A DNA stretch of 10,155 nucleotides from Clostridiales bacterium (GCA_021203685.1 JAJQAS010000239.1:1-10155), one strand, 5' to 3'. Positions 1 through 6,956 are shown, counted from the stretch's first letter. Numbers and translations are program-made. The notes: generated from the letters alone by a model not told the origin.

Positions 1-35
1 TCTGACTTTTTGAGCGAAAAGAGGCGGTTTTTGCC

Positions 36-1124
36 ATGTTTATCACCTGGAGCATCATCCAAAGCGCGCTGGAGCTGGGCGTGATCTATGCCCTGGTGGC
101 TCTGGCGCTGTTCCTGAGCTACTCCATGCTGAACGTCTGTGACCTGTCCACCGACGGCTGCTTCACCTTGGGCTGCGCGGTGGGGTCGATGGTGGCCATC
201 GCGGGCCACCCCATCCTGGCGCTGTTCGCGGCCATGGGGGCCTGTATGCTCTCCGGCTTCGTGACGGCCTTCCTCCAGACCCGGCTGGGGGTGGAGAGCC
301 TGCTGGCTGGTATCGTTGTCAACACCGGCCTCTACACCATCAACATCTGCGTCATGGGTAAGTCCACCCTGAGCCTGAACAGCACCGAGACGGTGTTCAC
401 CATGATGAAGGCCGCCCTCTCCGGCACCCCTCTGGCGGACTACTACAAGCTCATCGTGGGGCTGCTGTTCGTGGCCATTGTGGTGGTGTTCCTGCTGCAA
501 TTTTTGAACACCCGGCTGGGCCTCTCCATTCGGGCCACCGGCGACAACGCCGCCATGGTCAAGTCCTCCTCCATCAACCCGGCCTTCACCACCACGGTGG
601 GGCTGTGCGTCTCCGGCGCCATCACCGGGCTGGGGGGCTGCCTGCTGGGGGAATACCAGAAGTCCTGCGACATCAATATGGGCAGCGGCATGGTGACCAT
701 CGCCCTGGCCTCCCTCATCATCGGGGAGACCATCATCGGCAGCCGGGGCACCATCCCCCTGCGGGCCATCGGCGTGGTGCTGGGCAGCTGCCTGTACCGG
801 GTCATCGTGGCCATCGCCCTGCGGTTCAACCTGCCCGCCTCCGCGCTGAAGCTGGTCTCCGCCATCATCGTGGCGGTCGCCATCGCATCCCCCCAGATCA
901 AAAAGCTCATCGACTTCCAGCAGAAGAAAATGGCCCTCTCCGGCAGGAGCTTCTACCGGCTGATGCTGTTTCTCTTCGCCGCGCTGACCGCAGGCTGCGC
1001 CGTCTGGGCAGTGCTGCTTTCCGCTTCAAGGGCGCTGGCGGTGCTGCTGGGTGTGCTGTGCCTGGCGGCGGCGGCGTGGTTCGCCCTGGCTGACCGAAAG
1101 GTAAGAGGTGGTAAAGTATGCTGA
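36..1124 (+). CDS. ABC importer permease, TrpY-like (branched-chain-type membrane domain)
   Basis: Integral membrane subunit of an ABC importer of the LivH/RbsC-like permease fold. The N-terminal part (a hydrophobic first helix, then a short segment around residues 33-50 reading LNVCDLSTDGCFTLG) and the following AGI..NTGLYTIN..VMGK region match the permease group found with pneumococcal TrpXYZ and related amino-acid importers. The substrate cannot be read from the sequence; aromatic amino acids are one known case in this group. About 300 residues form the usual core. The last roughly 60 residues add two hydrophobic segments (about residues 308-328 and 330-350) that I do not expect in the family. 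The ATG at 36 follows an AGAGG at 20-24, a long but usable spacing. It overlaps the next gene by 7 nt, so the two are translationally coupled. The binding-protein gene is probably upstream of the window. Confidence 0.88.
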   Translation: MFITWSIIQSALELGVIYALVALALFLSYSMLNVCDLSTDGCFTLGCAVGSMVAIAGHPILALFAAMGACMLSGFVTAFLQTRLGVESLLAGIVVNTGLYTINICVMGKSTLSLNSTETVFTMMKAALSGTPLADYYKLIVGLLFVAIVVVFLLQFLNTRLGLSIRATGDNAAMVKSSSINPAFTTTVGLCVSGAITGLGGCLLGEYQKSCDINMGSGMVTIALASLIIGETIIGSRGTIPLRAIGVVLGSCLYRVIVAIALRFNLPASALKLVSAIIVAVAIASPQIKKLIDFQQKKMALSGRSFYRLMLFLFAALTAGCAVWAVLLSASRALAVLLGVLCLAAAAWFALADRKVRGGKVC

Positions 1125-1957
1125 AACTGACCAACGTCTCCAAGACCTTCAACCCCGGCACCGTCAACCAGAAGACCGCCCTGGACCGGGTGAACCTGGA
1201 GGTGCGGGACGGCGACTTCATCACCATCATCGGCTCCAACGGCGCGGGCAAGTCCACCCTGTTCAACGCCATCTGCGGCGGCTTTTACGTGGACGAGGGC
1301 CTAGTGGCCCTGGACGGGGAGAACATCACCTACAAGCCGGAATACGAGCGGGCGCGGTACCTGGGCCACCTGTTCCAGGACCCCATGAAGGGCACCGCCC
1401 CCAACATGACCATCGAGGAGAACCTGGCGGTGGCCTATCTTCGGGCCTCCAAGGGGCGGCACGCTTTCCTGAGCCGGGTCTCCGCCAAAGAGAAGGAGAT
1501 GTTCCGGGAGCACCTGGCCATGCTGGGCATGGGGCTGGAGGACCGGATGAAAAACCCGGTGGGCCTCCTCTCCGGCGGTCAGCGGCAGGCCCTGACCCTG
1601 CTGATGGCCACCATCGTCACCCCCAAGCTGCTGCTGCTGGACGAGCACACCGCCGCCCTGGACCCCGGCACAGCGGAAAAAGTGCTGGACCTGACCAAGC
1701 GCATCGTGGCGGAGCGGAACATCACCTGCCTGATGGTCACTCACAACATGCACCAGGCGCTGGAGCTGGGCAACCGGACGCTGATGATGGACTCCGGGCA
1801 CATCGTCTTCGACACCTCCGGCCCGGAGCGGGCCAAAATGACCGTGGAAGACCTGCTGGAGAAGTTCAGCGTGGGCACAGGCAGGGAGTTCGACAACGAC
1901 CGCATTTTGCTCTCCACCGTGCAGGAGAGCGGCGCGGAGACAAAACACGAACACTGA
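1118..1957 (+). CDS. ABC importer ATP-binding protein, TrpZ-like
   Basis: Cytoplasmic nucleotide-binding subunit that powers import through the permease encoded just before it. All ABC motifs are intact: Walker A GSNGAGKST at residues 39-47, Q-loop Gln87 (LFQDP), signature LSGGQ at 151-155, Walker B LLLLD at 171-175 followed by catalytic Glu176, D-loop ALD at 180-182 and switch His209 (VTHN). The length of 279 residues is normal. The ATG at 1118 lies inside the end of the permease gene and is preceded by AGAGGTGG at 1104-1111. A longer overlapping frame on the same strand starts at 1108 but carries no ABC motifs and is a shadow. The gene is followed by a terminator at 1993-2036, so it closes the operon. 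ATPase identity is certain from motifs; the TrpZ-like group is inferred from sequence style and the permease partner. Confidence 0.93.
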   Translation: MLKLTNVSKTFNPGTVNQKTALDRVNLEVRDGDFITIIGSNGAGKSTLFNAICGGFYVDEGLVALDGENITYKPEYERARYLGHLFQDPMKGTAPNMTIEENLAVAYLRASKGRHAFLSRVSAKEKEMFREHLAMLGMGLEDRMKNPVGLLSGGQRQALTLLMATIVTPKLLLLDEHTAALDPGTAEKVLDLTKRIVAERNITCLMVTHNMHQALELGNRTLMMDSGHIVFDTSGPERAKMTVEDLLEKFSVGTGREFDNDRILLSTVQESGAETKHEH

Positions 1958-1992
1958 GTGCCTTTTTGAACAACTTTACCCGTGAACCAATC

Positions 1993-2036
1993 GGAAAACC
2001 CCTTCGCCGTGGGAACGCATGGCGAAGGGGTTTTCC
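1993..2036. terminator. Bidirectional rho-independent terminator
   Basis: Perfect 16-bp inverted repeat: arm 1993-2008 (GGAAAACCCCTTCGCC), 12-nt loop 2009-2020, arm 2021-2036. The GC-rich core is flanked by an A-tract on one side and a T-tract on the other, so a U-tract is produced on either strand. It sits between the ends of the converging ABC ATPase gene and the 168-aa minus-strand gene (stop at 2047), and can serve both. Confidence 0.85.
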
Positions 2037-2046
2037 CAATCTCTGG

Positions 2047-2553
2047 TCACGAATCACTCAAATTTTCAATGGGCAGCCGCAGCCGCCACCAGCCCGCCCC
2101 CGGCTGGCCCAGACAGAAGCGGCTGACCACCGGCACCGCCTGCCCCACCTGCCAGGGGAAGCGCAGCTCCACGCCGTCCCCGTCTCTGTGCCAGCCCCCC
2201 TGCAAACCGACGAGGGCGGCGGAGAGTTCCGCATCTTGCAGGTGGAGCGTAGAGAAGCTGTTCCAACCTGCTGCGTCCTCCTTGGGGTTGATCTGCCCGG
2301 AGGTGGGGGCGGCCATGCCCCGGAACCGCAGGTCGGAGTGGGAAATCCGCCGCCGGAGGCGGAGCCGCTGTCCCTCTGGCGCCAGCGTCCCCAGCAGCAG
2401 CTTCCCGCCGCTGTCGGAGAACAGCCAGACCTTTTTCACGCCGCCCCCCAGGAGGGGCGCGTCCACCAAAAAGGTCATGTAACAGCCCTCGTTTTTGCAG
2501 AGGATGTGTCCCCGCAAAACGCCGTTTTCGTACAGTGGAAGATCCTGTTCCAT
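2047..2553 (-). CDS. Hypothetical protein, 168 aa, soluble
   Basis: I cannot assign a function. The case that it is real: a strong ribosome binding site (GGAGGGG, about 5 nt before the ATG), fit between a terminator and a divergent gene, and a full-length frame with no defects. The protein has no signal peptide or membrane segment. It starts with an ENGVLRGHI stretch, then EGCYMTFLVDAP, then a KVWLFSD..GKLLLGTLAPEG..LRLRRRIS pattern. These short alternating hydrophobic strands suggest a small all-beta fold. The second half is Trp/Gly-rich (AGWNSFSTL, LQGGWHRD, GAGWWRLRLPIEN). I have the impression of similar short proteins with the 'LG.L.PEG..L..R' pattern in Oscillospiraceae, but that is recollection and not a match. 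It is divergent from the VTT-domain gene and shares a 204-bp intergenic region in which I see no convincing promoter for it. Confidence 0.75.
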   Translation of the reverse strand: MEQDLPLYENGVLRGHILCKNEGCYMTFLVDAPLLGGGVKKVWLFSDSGGKLLLGTLAPEGQRLRLRRRISHSDLRFRGMAAPTSGQINPKEDAAGWNSFSTLHLQDAELSAALVGLQGGWHRDGDGVELRFPWQVGQAVPVVSRFCLGQPGAGWWRLRLPIENLSDS

Positions 2554-2689
2554 CCTGACCCCTCCTTCACTGGTAGGAGCCTATGCAGACGTTCGAGAAA
2601 CAATGCCGATGAGACCACTCCATCGCTCATAAAAAATGAAGTTTCCGTAAAAACTCCAAAGATTTTATGAAATTTTTCAAAAAGCCCTG

Positions 2690-2716
2690 TTCATTTTCCC
2701 CGTGGTATGCTACTAT
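2690..2716 (+). promoter_or_regulatory. Promoter with extended -10 for the VTT-domain gene
   Basis: An extended -10 (TG, one base, then TACTAT at 2711-2716) lies in an otherwise AT-rich stretch. The -35 is poor (TTCATT at 2690-2695, 15-nt spacing), as is common when the extended -10 is present. Transcription would start near 2723. That is downstream of the ATG at 2707 and argues for translation starting at the TTG at 2758. Confidence 0.45.
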
Positions 2717-2757
2717 ACAACCACGAAATCCGCAAAATGTGGGGAAGAAGGGTCCTT

Positions 2758-3477
2758 TTGAACACGAAACATTCCAAACAGTGGTTTTTCGCCATCGCTG
2801 CCGCCGCATTCCTCCTGGTGGGCCTATCCCTTTTCCTGTGGAAGACCGGCGCGCTGCACAGCCTGAAAAGCGTCAGCGACCTGCGGGACTTTCTGGCTGA
2901 TTCCGCCCCCTGGTCCCATCTGGTGTTTTTCCTGTTGCAGCTCTCCAGCGTCATCATCGCGCCCATCCCCAGCAACCTGCCCGCCATGGCGGGCGGGGCC
3001 GGCTTCGGGCTGGGCTGGGGGTTCCTCCTCACCTTCCTGGCGGTGAACATTGGCAGTCTCATCACCTTCTCCCTGGCCCGGACGCTGCTGCACGACTGGG
3101 CCATGGGGGTGGCCAGCCGCAAGCTGCCCCCCAAATACCAGGACCTCATCGGGCGCAAGCGGGACAGCTTTCTGGTGATGGTGTTCCTGTTCCCCTTCTT
3201 TCCGGACGACCTGATCTGCATCCTGGCGGGGCTGACCGACATCCCTCACCGGCGTTTTGCCCTCATCGTGCTGCTGACCCGCCACTGGGGGCTGTTCGTA
3301 GCCTCGGCCATGGGGGCCTCGCTGTTCTCCCTGCCCACCTGGGCGCTCCCGCTGGTGGCGCTGGTGGGGGGTGGGGCTGTTCGTGACGGGGCTGCTCTAC
3401 GGGGACAGGATTCAGGACTGGGCGCTGGCGCGGTTTCAGCGCAATTAGCAATGTGCAATTTCGCTCTTCGCTCTTAA
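2758..3477 (+). CDS. VTT/DedA-like membrane protein (TVP38/TMEM64 type), C-terminus frameshifted
   Basis: Polytopic inner-membrane protein of the VTT (SNARE-associated/DedA-like) group, members of which are linked to phospholipid movement across membranes. Supporting features are the N-terminal hydrophobic helix, the PIPSNLPAMAGGAGFG.G.G re-entrant-type segment, the LAR.L region and the FFPDDLICILAGLT motif followed by a hydrophobic segment. The frame extends up to an ATG at 2707, but I choose the TTG at 2758: it has GAAGAAGGG 5 nt upstream, and the -10 element overlaps the ATG. At a run of six Gs (3366-3371) the frame appears to shift. The present frame continues with a polar, unrelated tail to 3477. 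Removing one G gives a natural hydrophobic end (VGLFVTGLLYGDRIQDWALA) stopping at TAG 3446-3448, for a 229-aa protein. The shift is either a real indel or a sequence error. Confidence 0.82.
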   Translation: MNTKHSKQWFFAIAAAAFLLVGLSLFLWKTGALHSLKSVSDLRDFLADSAPWSHLVFFLLQLSSVIIAPIPSNLPAMAGGAGFGLGWGFLLTFLAVNIGSLITFSLARTLLHDWAMGVASRKLPPKYQDLIGRKRDSFLVMVFLFPFFPDDLICILAGLTDIPHRRFALIVLLTRHWGLFVASAMGASLFSLPTWALPLVALVGGGAVRDGAALRGQDSGLGAGAVSAQLAMCNFALRS

Positions 3478-3512
3478 CCGGGATCGTGCTTGCCATTAAC
3501 CACTAGCCACTA
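3441..3512 (+). repeat. Degenerate heptanucleotide repeat array A
   Basis: Units in 7-nt register: GCAATTA (3441), GCAATGT (3448), GCAATTT (3455), CGCTCTT (3462), CGCTCTT (3469). After a short break come GCCATTA (3492), ACCACTA (3499) and GCCACTA (3506). Three unit families sit side by side. The first unit contains the TAG that would end the frame-restored VTT gene, so the array begins exactly at the ancestral 3' end of that gene. Confidence 0.65.
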
Positions 3513-3559
3513 AAAACCCACCCGCACACCGAAGAAAAACCGGTGTGCGGGTGGGTTTT
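3513..3559. terminator. Strong bidirectional rho-independent terminator
   Basis: A 19-bp perfect inverted repeat: arm 3513-3531 (AAAACCCACCCGCACACCG), 9-nt A-rich loop, arm 3541-3559. The outer A:T pairs give a U-tract on both strands. It lies between the converging VTT gene and the lipoprotein gene, 13 nt past the lipoprotein stop, and serves both. Confidence 0.92.
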
Positions 3560-3572
3560 ACTGTCTCACGCC

Positions 3573-4682
3573 TTACCCCGCATAGGGCAGCATCTCAAAG
3601 TAGTCGTACTCGGAAACCCCGTCGATATACAGCAGATAGGATTCGTCGCCCTCTCCTCGCGTGTAGGTGATGCTGCCCGTCTCGCCGATATCCTCCAGGA
3701 CGAAGTAGGCGGTCTGCTGATTGTCCGTCCCCGTCAGGCGGAGCTGGGTGCCAACGGGCAGGGTGGTTGCCTCCCCGTCCAGCGTCACGGGCAATTCTTT
3801 CGTCACCGTCAGCAGATGCCAGTCGCTGTCGTCTGTGGGAATTTCGTAGAAGTCGCTGGTGGCCTGGAGCGCGCCCGCGTCATCGATGATGTAGTCCATA
3901 TAGGAATCGTAGCTGCCCAACACGTCCACATGGACGCGGAGATACAGCTGCTCGGCGCTCACCGTGGCGGATTGCAGACTCACGTCCTCCAGTCGGCTCT
4001 GCTCCGCCAGAGACCCATCGGTGATTTCATAGAGGAAGGTGACGTAATCGTCCGAGGCGTAGTCCGCGTCCAGCAGCACAAAGCTGCGGCCATCGTCCAG
4101 GCCCAGCAGGTAGGCGCTGCCCAAACGGCCAAACTCGCCGATGTCCACCACCATGTCATCCAGGCTCAGGGAGATGGAGACGTTGCCGTCCACGTCCACC
4201 GCGCTGACCAGCACTTGGGCGGTCCCGGTGGACAACGACACTTCCATCGCCGTGTTGGGCGTCAGCTCGGTGACGGTCGCCTCAGCCTGGGGCTCCTCCA
4301 GCACCTGAACGGTGGTGGATGCGGCGGCCTCCGGCTCTGCCGTGGACTCGTCCGCCGGGTCAGCCTCCTGTAAAATTTCATAGCTGACAGCGTTGACCTG
4401 GGGCGGCTCGCTGGTCATCACTTCGTCGTTGTACCAGACCTGCACCAGGTCGCCCTCGTCCACGTCCAGCTCGATGGCGTCCGGGAACAGGGCGACGACG
4501 GAGCCGGATGCGATAGTTCCGCTCCCCTCTGTCACCTCGACCTCCAGCTCGTGTTCCGCGACACTGCTCACCGTCCCGGTGAAGCTCACATAATCCACTT
4601 CGTCCGCGTCCGTCCCGCCGCCTCCGCAGCCGGACAGGGCCAAAAGCAGCGCCGCCAACAGGAAAATCAACGTTTTTTTCAT
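3573..4682 (-). CDS. Secreted lipoprotein of unknown function
   Basis: A 369-aa exported lipoprotein. The N-terminus is KK, a hydrophobic stretch and a lipobox LSGC with Cys19, followed by Gly-rich GGGG, as expected for anchoring to the outer face of the membrane. Residues about 32-104 form a compact beta-rich segment (FTGTVSSV..HELEVEV..SGSVVALFP..GDLVQVWY..V) that resembles small OB-like domains of Firmicutes lipoproteins. A Pro/Glu/Ala linker (about 105-135) leads to a larger acidic, beta-rich C-terminal region (about 140-369). I recognise no enzyme motif. The ribosome binding site GGAGG is 9 nt before the ATG, and a consensus promoter lies just upstream. It is a monocistronic unit closed by the terminator at 3513-3559. 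It may sense or bind something at the cell surface, but nothing in the sequence proves a ligand. Confidence 0.9.
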   Translation of the reverse strand: MKKTLIFLLAALLLALSGCGGGGTDADEVDYVSFTGTVSSVAEHELEVEVTEGSGTIASGSVVALFPDAIELDVDEGDLVQVWYNDEVMTSEPPQVNAVSYEILQEADPADESTAEPEAAASTTVQVLEEPQAEATVTELTPNTAMEVSLSTGTAQVLVSAVDVDGNVSISLSLDDMVVDIGEFGRLGSAYLLGLDDGRSFVLLDADYASDDYVTFLYEITDGSLAEQSRLEDVSLQSATVSAEQLYLRVHVDVLGSYDSYMDYIIDDAGALQATSDFYEIPTDDSDWHLLTVTKELPVTLDGEATTLPVGTQLRLTGTDNQQTAYFVLEDIGETGSITYTRGEGDESYLLYIDGVSEYDYFEMLPYAG

Positions 4683-4726
4683 CGCGTGTACCTCCAGCGT
4701 TTTGTTTGCACTCCTACGGTGCTTAC

Positions 4727-4755
4727 ATTATAACAGCTCTGCCGGACACAGTCAA
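4727..4755 (-). promoter_or_regulatory. Sigma-A-type promoter for the lipoprotein gene
   Basis: On the minus strand: TTGACT (4755-4750), a 17-nt spacer, then TATAAT (4732-4727) preceded by TG and one base (extended -10). The predicted transcript starts near 4720, leaving a leader of about 38 nt. The -35 lies one base from the terminator of the acyl-CoA operon. Confidence 0.88.
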
Positions 4756-4756
4756 G

Positions 4757-4781
4757 AAAAGCCTCCCCGGAGTGGGGAGGC
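4757..4781 (-). terminator. Rho-independent terminator of the thiolase operon
   Basis: On the minus strand, GCCTCCCC pairs with GGGGAGGC around a 5-nt loop (8-bp GC stem) and is followed by TTTTCTT. It terminates transcription arriving from the thiolase-HBD-acyl-CoA dehydrogenase operon, about 175 nt past the last stop codon and directly ahead of the lipoprotein promoter. Confidence 0.85.
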
Positions 4782-4790
4782 GTAGGATAT

Positions 4791-4832
4791 AGCTCTTAGC
4801 TTCCAGCTGTTAGTTGTTCGCTAGAAGCTACT
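4791..4832 (+). repeat. Heptanucleotide repeat array B (AGCTNTT type)
   Basis: Six units in perfect 7-nt register: AGCTCTT, AGCTTCC, AGCTGTT, AGTTGTT, CGCTAGA, AGCTACT. Its core AGCTGTTAGT...TTCGC (4805-4821) is the inverted counterpart of sequence at 4924-4942, next to array C, with 10 and 5 matching bases. The two arrays could form a long-range hairpin in the 3' part of the acyl-CoA operon transcript. Confidence 0.68.
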
Positions 4833-4931
4833 TCTTCATGCAGGTTTACCACTCCATCTGCCTTTTCAGTGACACCGGCGGAATTTGCACTTGGCCGGGC
4901 AAACGCGCTGGTCAAACAGCAAACGCGAACC

Positions 4932-4959
4932 TGACTAACAGCTAATAGCTAACAGCTCA
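4932..4959 (-). repeat. Heptanucleotide repeat array C, inverted relative to B
   Basis: Read on the minus strand: TGAGCTG, TTAGCTA, TTAGCTG, TTAGTCA, i.e. AGCTGTT/AGCTATT-type units. The first three bases (TGA, plus-strand 4957-4959) are the stop codon of the acyl-CoA dehydrogenase. The sequence between B and C (4833-4931, about 100 bp) is not repetitive apart from two copies of GCAAACGCG (4899-4907 and 4919-4927), and holds no gene I can support. Confidence 0.65.
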
Positions 4960-6092
4960 TTTCACCCCGATCGCCCGGGAAATGACGATTTTCTGGGCCT
5001 CGCTGGTACCCTCGTAGATTTCCGTGATTTTGGCGTCCCGCATCATCCGCTCGATGGGATAGGCCCGGGTGTAGCCGTAGCCGCCGAAGAGTTGGACGCA
5101 GGCCCGCGTCACTTCGTTTGCGGTCTCGCTGGCGAAGAGCTTCGCCATGGCCGCCTCCTTGCCGAAGGGCTGGCCCCCGTCCCGCAGTTCCGCCGCCCGC
5201 CACACCAGCAGCCGTGCGGCGTCCACCTTGGTTTGCAGCCCCGCCAGCACGAACTGGGTGTTCTGCATCTGGCTCAGCCGCTGGCCGAACTGAACGCGGG
5301 TGTTCACGTAGGCGATGGTCTCGTCGATGGCCCCTGGGCGATGCCCACCGCCTGGGTGCCGATGCCAATGCGGCCGCAGTCCAGCCCAGCCAGGGCCAGC
5401 TTAAAGCCCTGGCCTTCAACGCCCAAAATGTCCGCCGCGGGCACCCGGCAGTCGGTGAGCACCACTTCACAGGTGGCGCTGGCACGGATGCCCATTTTGT
5501 CCTCCGGCGGGCCAACGGTCAGGCCGGGGTTGTCAGCGGACACGAGAAAGGCGGTGATGCCCCGGGTCTTTTTGCTCCGGTCGGTGCTGGCAAGGATGAT
5601 ATACAGCCCCGCTTGTCCCGCGTTGGTGATGAAGGTCTTGGTGCCGTTGAGAACATAGTCATTCCCGTCCCGCACCGCCACGGTGGAGACGGTAGAGGCA
5701 TCGGTGCCCGCGTCCGGCTCGGTCAGGGCGAAAGCGCAAAGGGTGTCCCGGTTCATTTTGGGGAGCCAACGGCGCTTCTGCGCCTCGGTGCCGTAACGGT
5801 TCAGCAGGTACATACACAGTCCCCCGTGAACCGACCAGATGACCGCCGTGGTGGCGCAGCACTTGGCCACTTCCTCCAGCGCCAGCACATAGGACATGGT
5901 ATCGCCCCCCTGCCCGCCGTACTCTTTGGGGCAGGTGGTGCCGAAGAGGCCGGTGCGGAATAGCTTCTCCACCGTCTCGGTGGGGAAGCGCTCGGTCTTG
6001 TCGATCTCCGCCGCCAGGGGCTTCACCTCGTTCTGGGCGAACTCACGGGCCATTTTCTGGATGAGCAGGTATTCCGGTTTCAGTTCAAACAT
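4957..6092 (-). pseudogene. Acyl-CoA dehydrogenase (butyryl-CoA dehydrogenase-like), frameshifted
   Basis: FAD enzyme that introduces or reduces the 2,3 double bond of short acyl-CoAs, working with electron-transferring flavoprotein. The first 254 residues (6092 down to about 5331) contain the family's ALTEPDAGTD signature (about 122-131), the FITNAG segment and LDCGRIGIGTQAVGIAQG. The reading frame then shifts. The rest continues in another frame from about 5330 to 4957 and holds QLFGGYGYT, PIERMMRDAKITEIYEGTSEAQ and the catalytic Glu (Glu361 in the restored numbering). Adding one G to the G4 run (CCCC at 5331-5334 on the plus strand) restores a 378-residue enzyme of normal family length. 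Similarity to clostridial Bcd is high by eye. The start at 6092 is 3 nt after the preceding gene's stop. I call it broken as given, but one base in a homopolymer may be an assembly error. Confidence 0.85.
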
Positions 6093-6095
6093 GGC

Positions 6096-6956
6096 TCAGG
6101 ACTTCTTTCTGCCGTTTTCGTACTGGTAAAAACCCCGGCCGGACTTTTTGCCCAGCCACCCGGCGTTGACGTACTGCTGGAGCAGGGGACAGGGGTGGTA
6201 CTTCTCCTGCCCGTAGCCCTCATACATGGTCTGCTGGATGGAAAGCACCGTGTCCAGCCCGATGAGGTCGGCGGTCTCCAGGGGGCCCATGGGATGGTTC
6301 ATGCCCAGCCGCATGATGGTGTCCACCGCCTCGGCATCGCCCACGCCCTCGTAGACGCACCACACCGCCTCGTTGATGAGGGCTTGCAGCACCCGGTTGG
6401 AGACGAAGCCCGGCACATCCCGGACCTCCACGGGGGTCTTGCCCAGCTCTTTTGCCAGCAGGTGGACTTTCTGCAAGGTGTCCTTGCTGGTGGCGAGGCC
6501 GGGGATGACTTCCACCAGCTTCATCACGGGGACAGGGTTCATAAAGTGCATCCCCACCACTTTATCCGGGCGATTGGTAAAGCTGGCCAGCTTGGTGATG
6601 GGCAGGGAGGAGGTATTGGTGGCGAAAATGCACTCCGGTTTGCACACCTTGTCCAGTTCCCGGAGGGCGTACTCCTTGACGCTCAGATCCTCCGCCAACG
6701 CCTCAAAGACCATGTCGCAGTCCGCCGCGTCCCGCAGGCTGTGGGAGGGGGTGAAGTCGGAGAGGGCGGCGTCCACCGACTCCTGGGTGCGGCGGCCCTT
6801 GACCACCGCACGGGCCAGCCGCTCCGCCACCTGGCGGATGCCCTGCTCCGGGGGCGTGTGGTCCAGGTTGTTCAGCAGCGTGATATGACCGGCGTCCGCC
6901 ATGACCTGGGCGATGCCCAGGCCCATCTGTCCGGCCCCTACGACCATGATTTTCAT
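6096..6956 (-). CDS. hbd: 3-hydroxybutyryl-CoA dehydrogenase
   Basis: Cytoplasmic NAD(P)-dependent enzyme interconverting acetoacetyl-CoA and 3-hydroxybutyryl-CoA, the second step from acetyl-CoA to butyryl-CoA. At 286 residues it has the usual length. Visible features: Rossmann GAGQMG at 7-12; the ATNTSSLPI catalytic-Ser segment (112-120); HBD signature GMHFMNPVPVMKLVEV with His137 and Glu149; PGFVSNR with Asn187; NHPMGPLETADLIGLD at 220-235; and the C-terminal GWLGKKSGRGFY. The residue that is normally Asp at the end of the second Rossmann strand (which binds the NAD ribose) is Asn30 here. The start has AGGGGGG about 8 nt upstream. It lies 18 nt after the thiolase stop and 3 nt before the acyl-CoA dehydrogenase, so it is the middle gene of the operon. 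Confidence 0.93.
   Translation of the reverse strand: MKIMVVGAGQMGLGIAQVMADAGHITLLNNLDHTPPEQGIRQVAERLARAVVKGRRTQESVDAALSDFTPSHSLRDAADCDMVFEALAEDLSVKEYALRELDKVCKPECIFATNTSSLPITKLASFTNRPDKVVGMHFMNPVPVMKLVEVIPGLATSKDTLQKVHLLAKELGKTPVEVRDVPGFVSNRVLQALINEAVWCVYEGVGDAEAVDTIMRLGMNHPMGPLETADLIGLDTVLSIQQTMYEGYGQEKYHPCPLLQQYVNAGWLGKKSGRGFYQYENGRKKS

Noticed and set aside
1108..2670. 520-codon open frame overlapping the ABC ATPase on the plus strand
   Set aside because: It is Pro/Gly/Arg-rich with no recognisable motif, and lies in another frame of a gene with all ABC motifs intact. High GC leaves long open frames by chance.
2668..2679. Inverted repeat TGAAA-TT-TTTCA upstream of the VTT promoter as an operator
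   Set aside because: Five-base arms in an AT-rich stretch are expected by chance.
2707..2709. ATG as the start of the VTT-domain gene
   Set aside because: It overlaps the extended -10 element and has no ribosome binding site. TTG at 2758 has one at the right distance.
3543..4373. 276-codon plus-strand frame opposite the lipoprotein
   Set aside because: Shadow of a gene with a clear lipobox, promoter and ribosome binding site. Its start also falls within the terminator hairpin.
5304..5334. Programmed -1 frameshift in the acyl-CoA dehydrogenase
   Set aside because: A G4 run alone lacks a standard X-XXY-YYZ slippery site, and I saw no downstream stimulatory hairpin. A simple indel or sequencing error is more likely.
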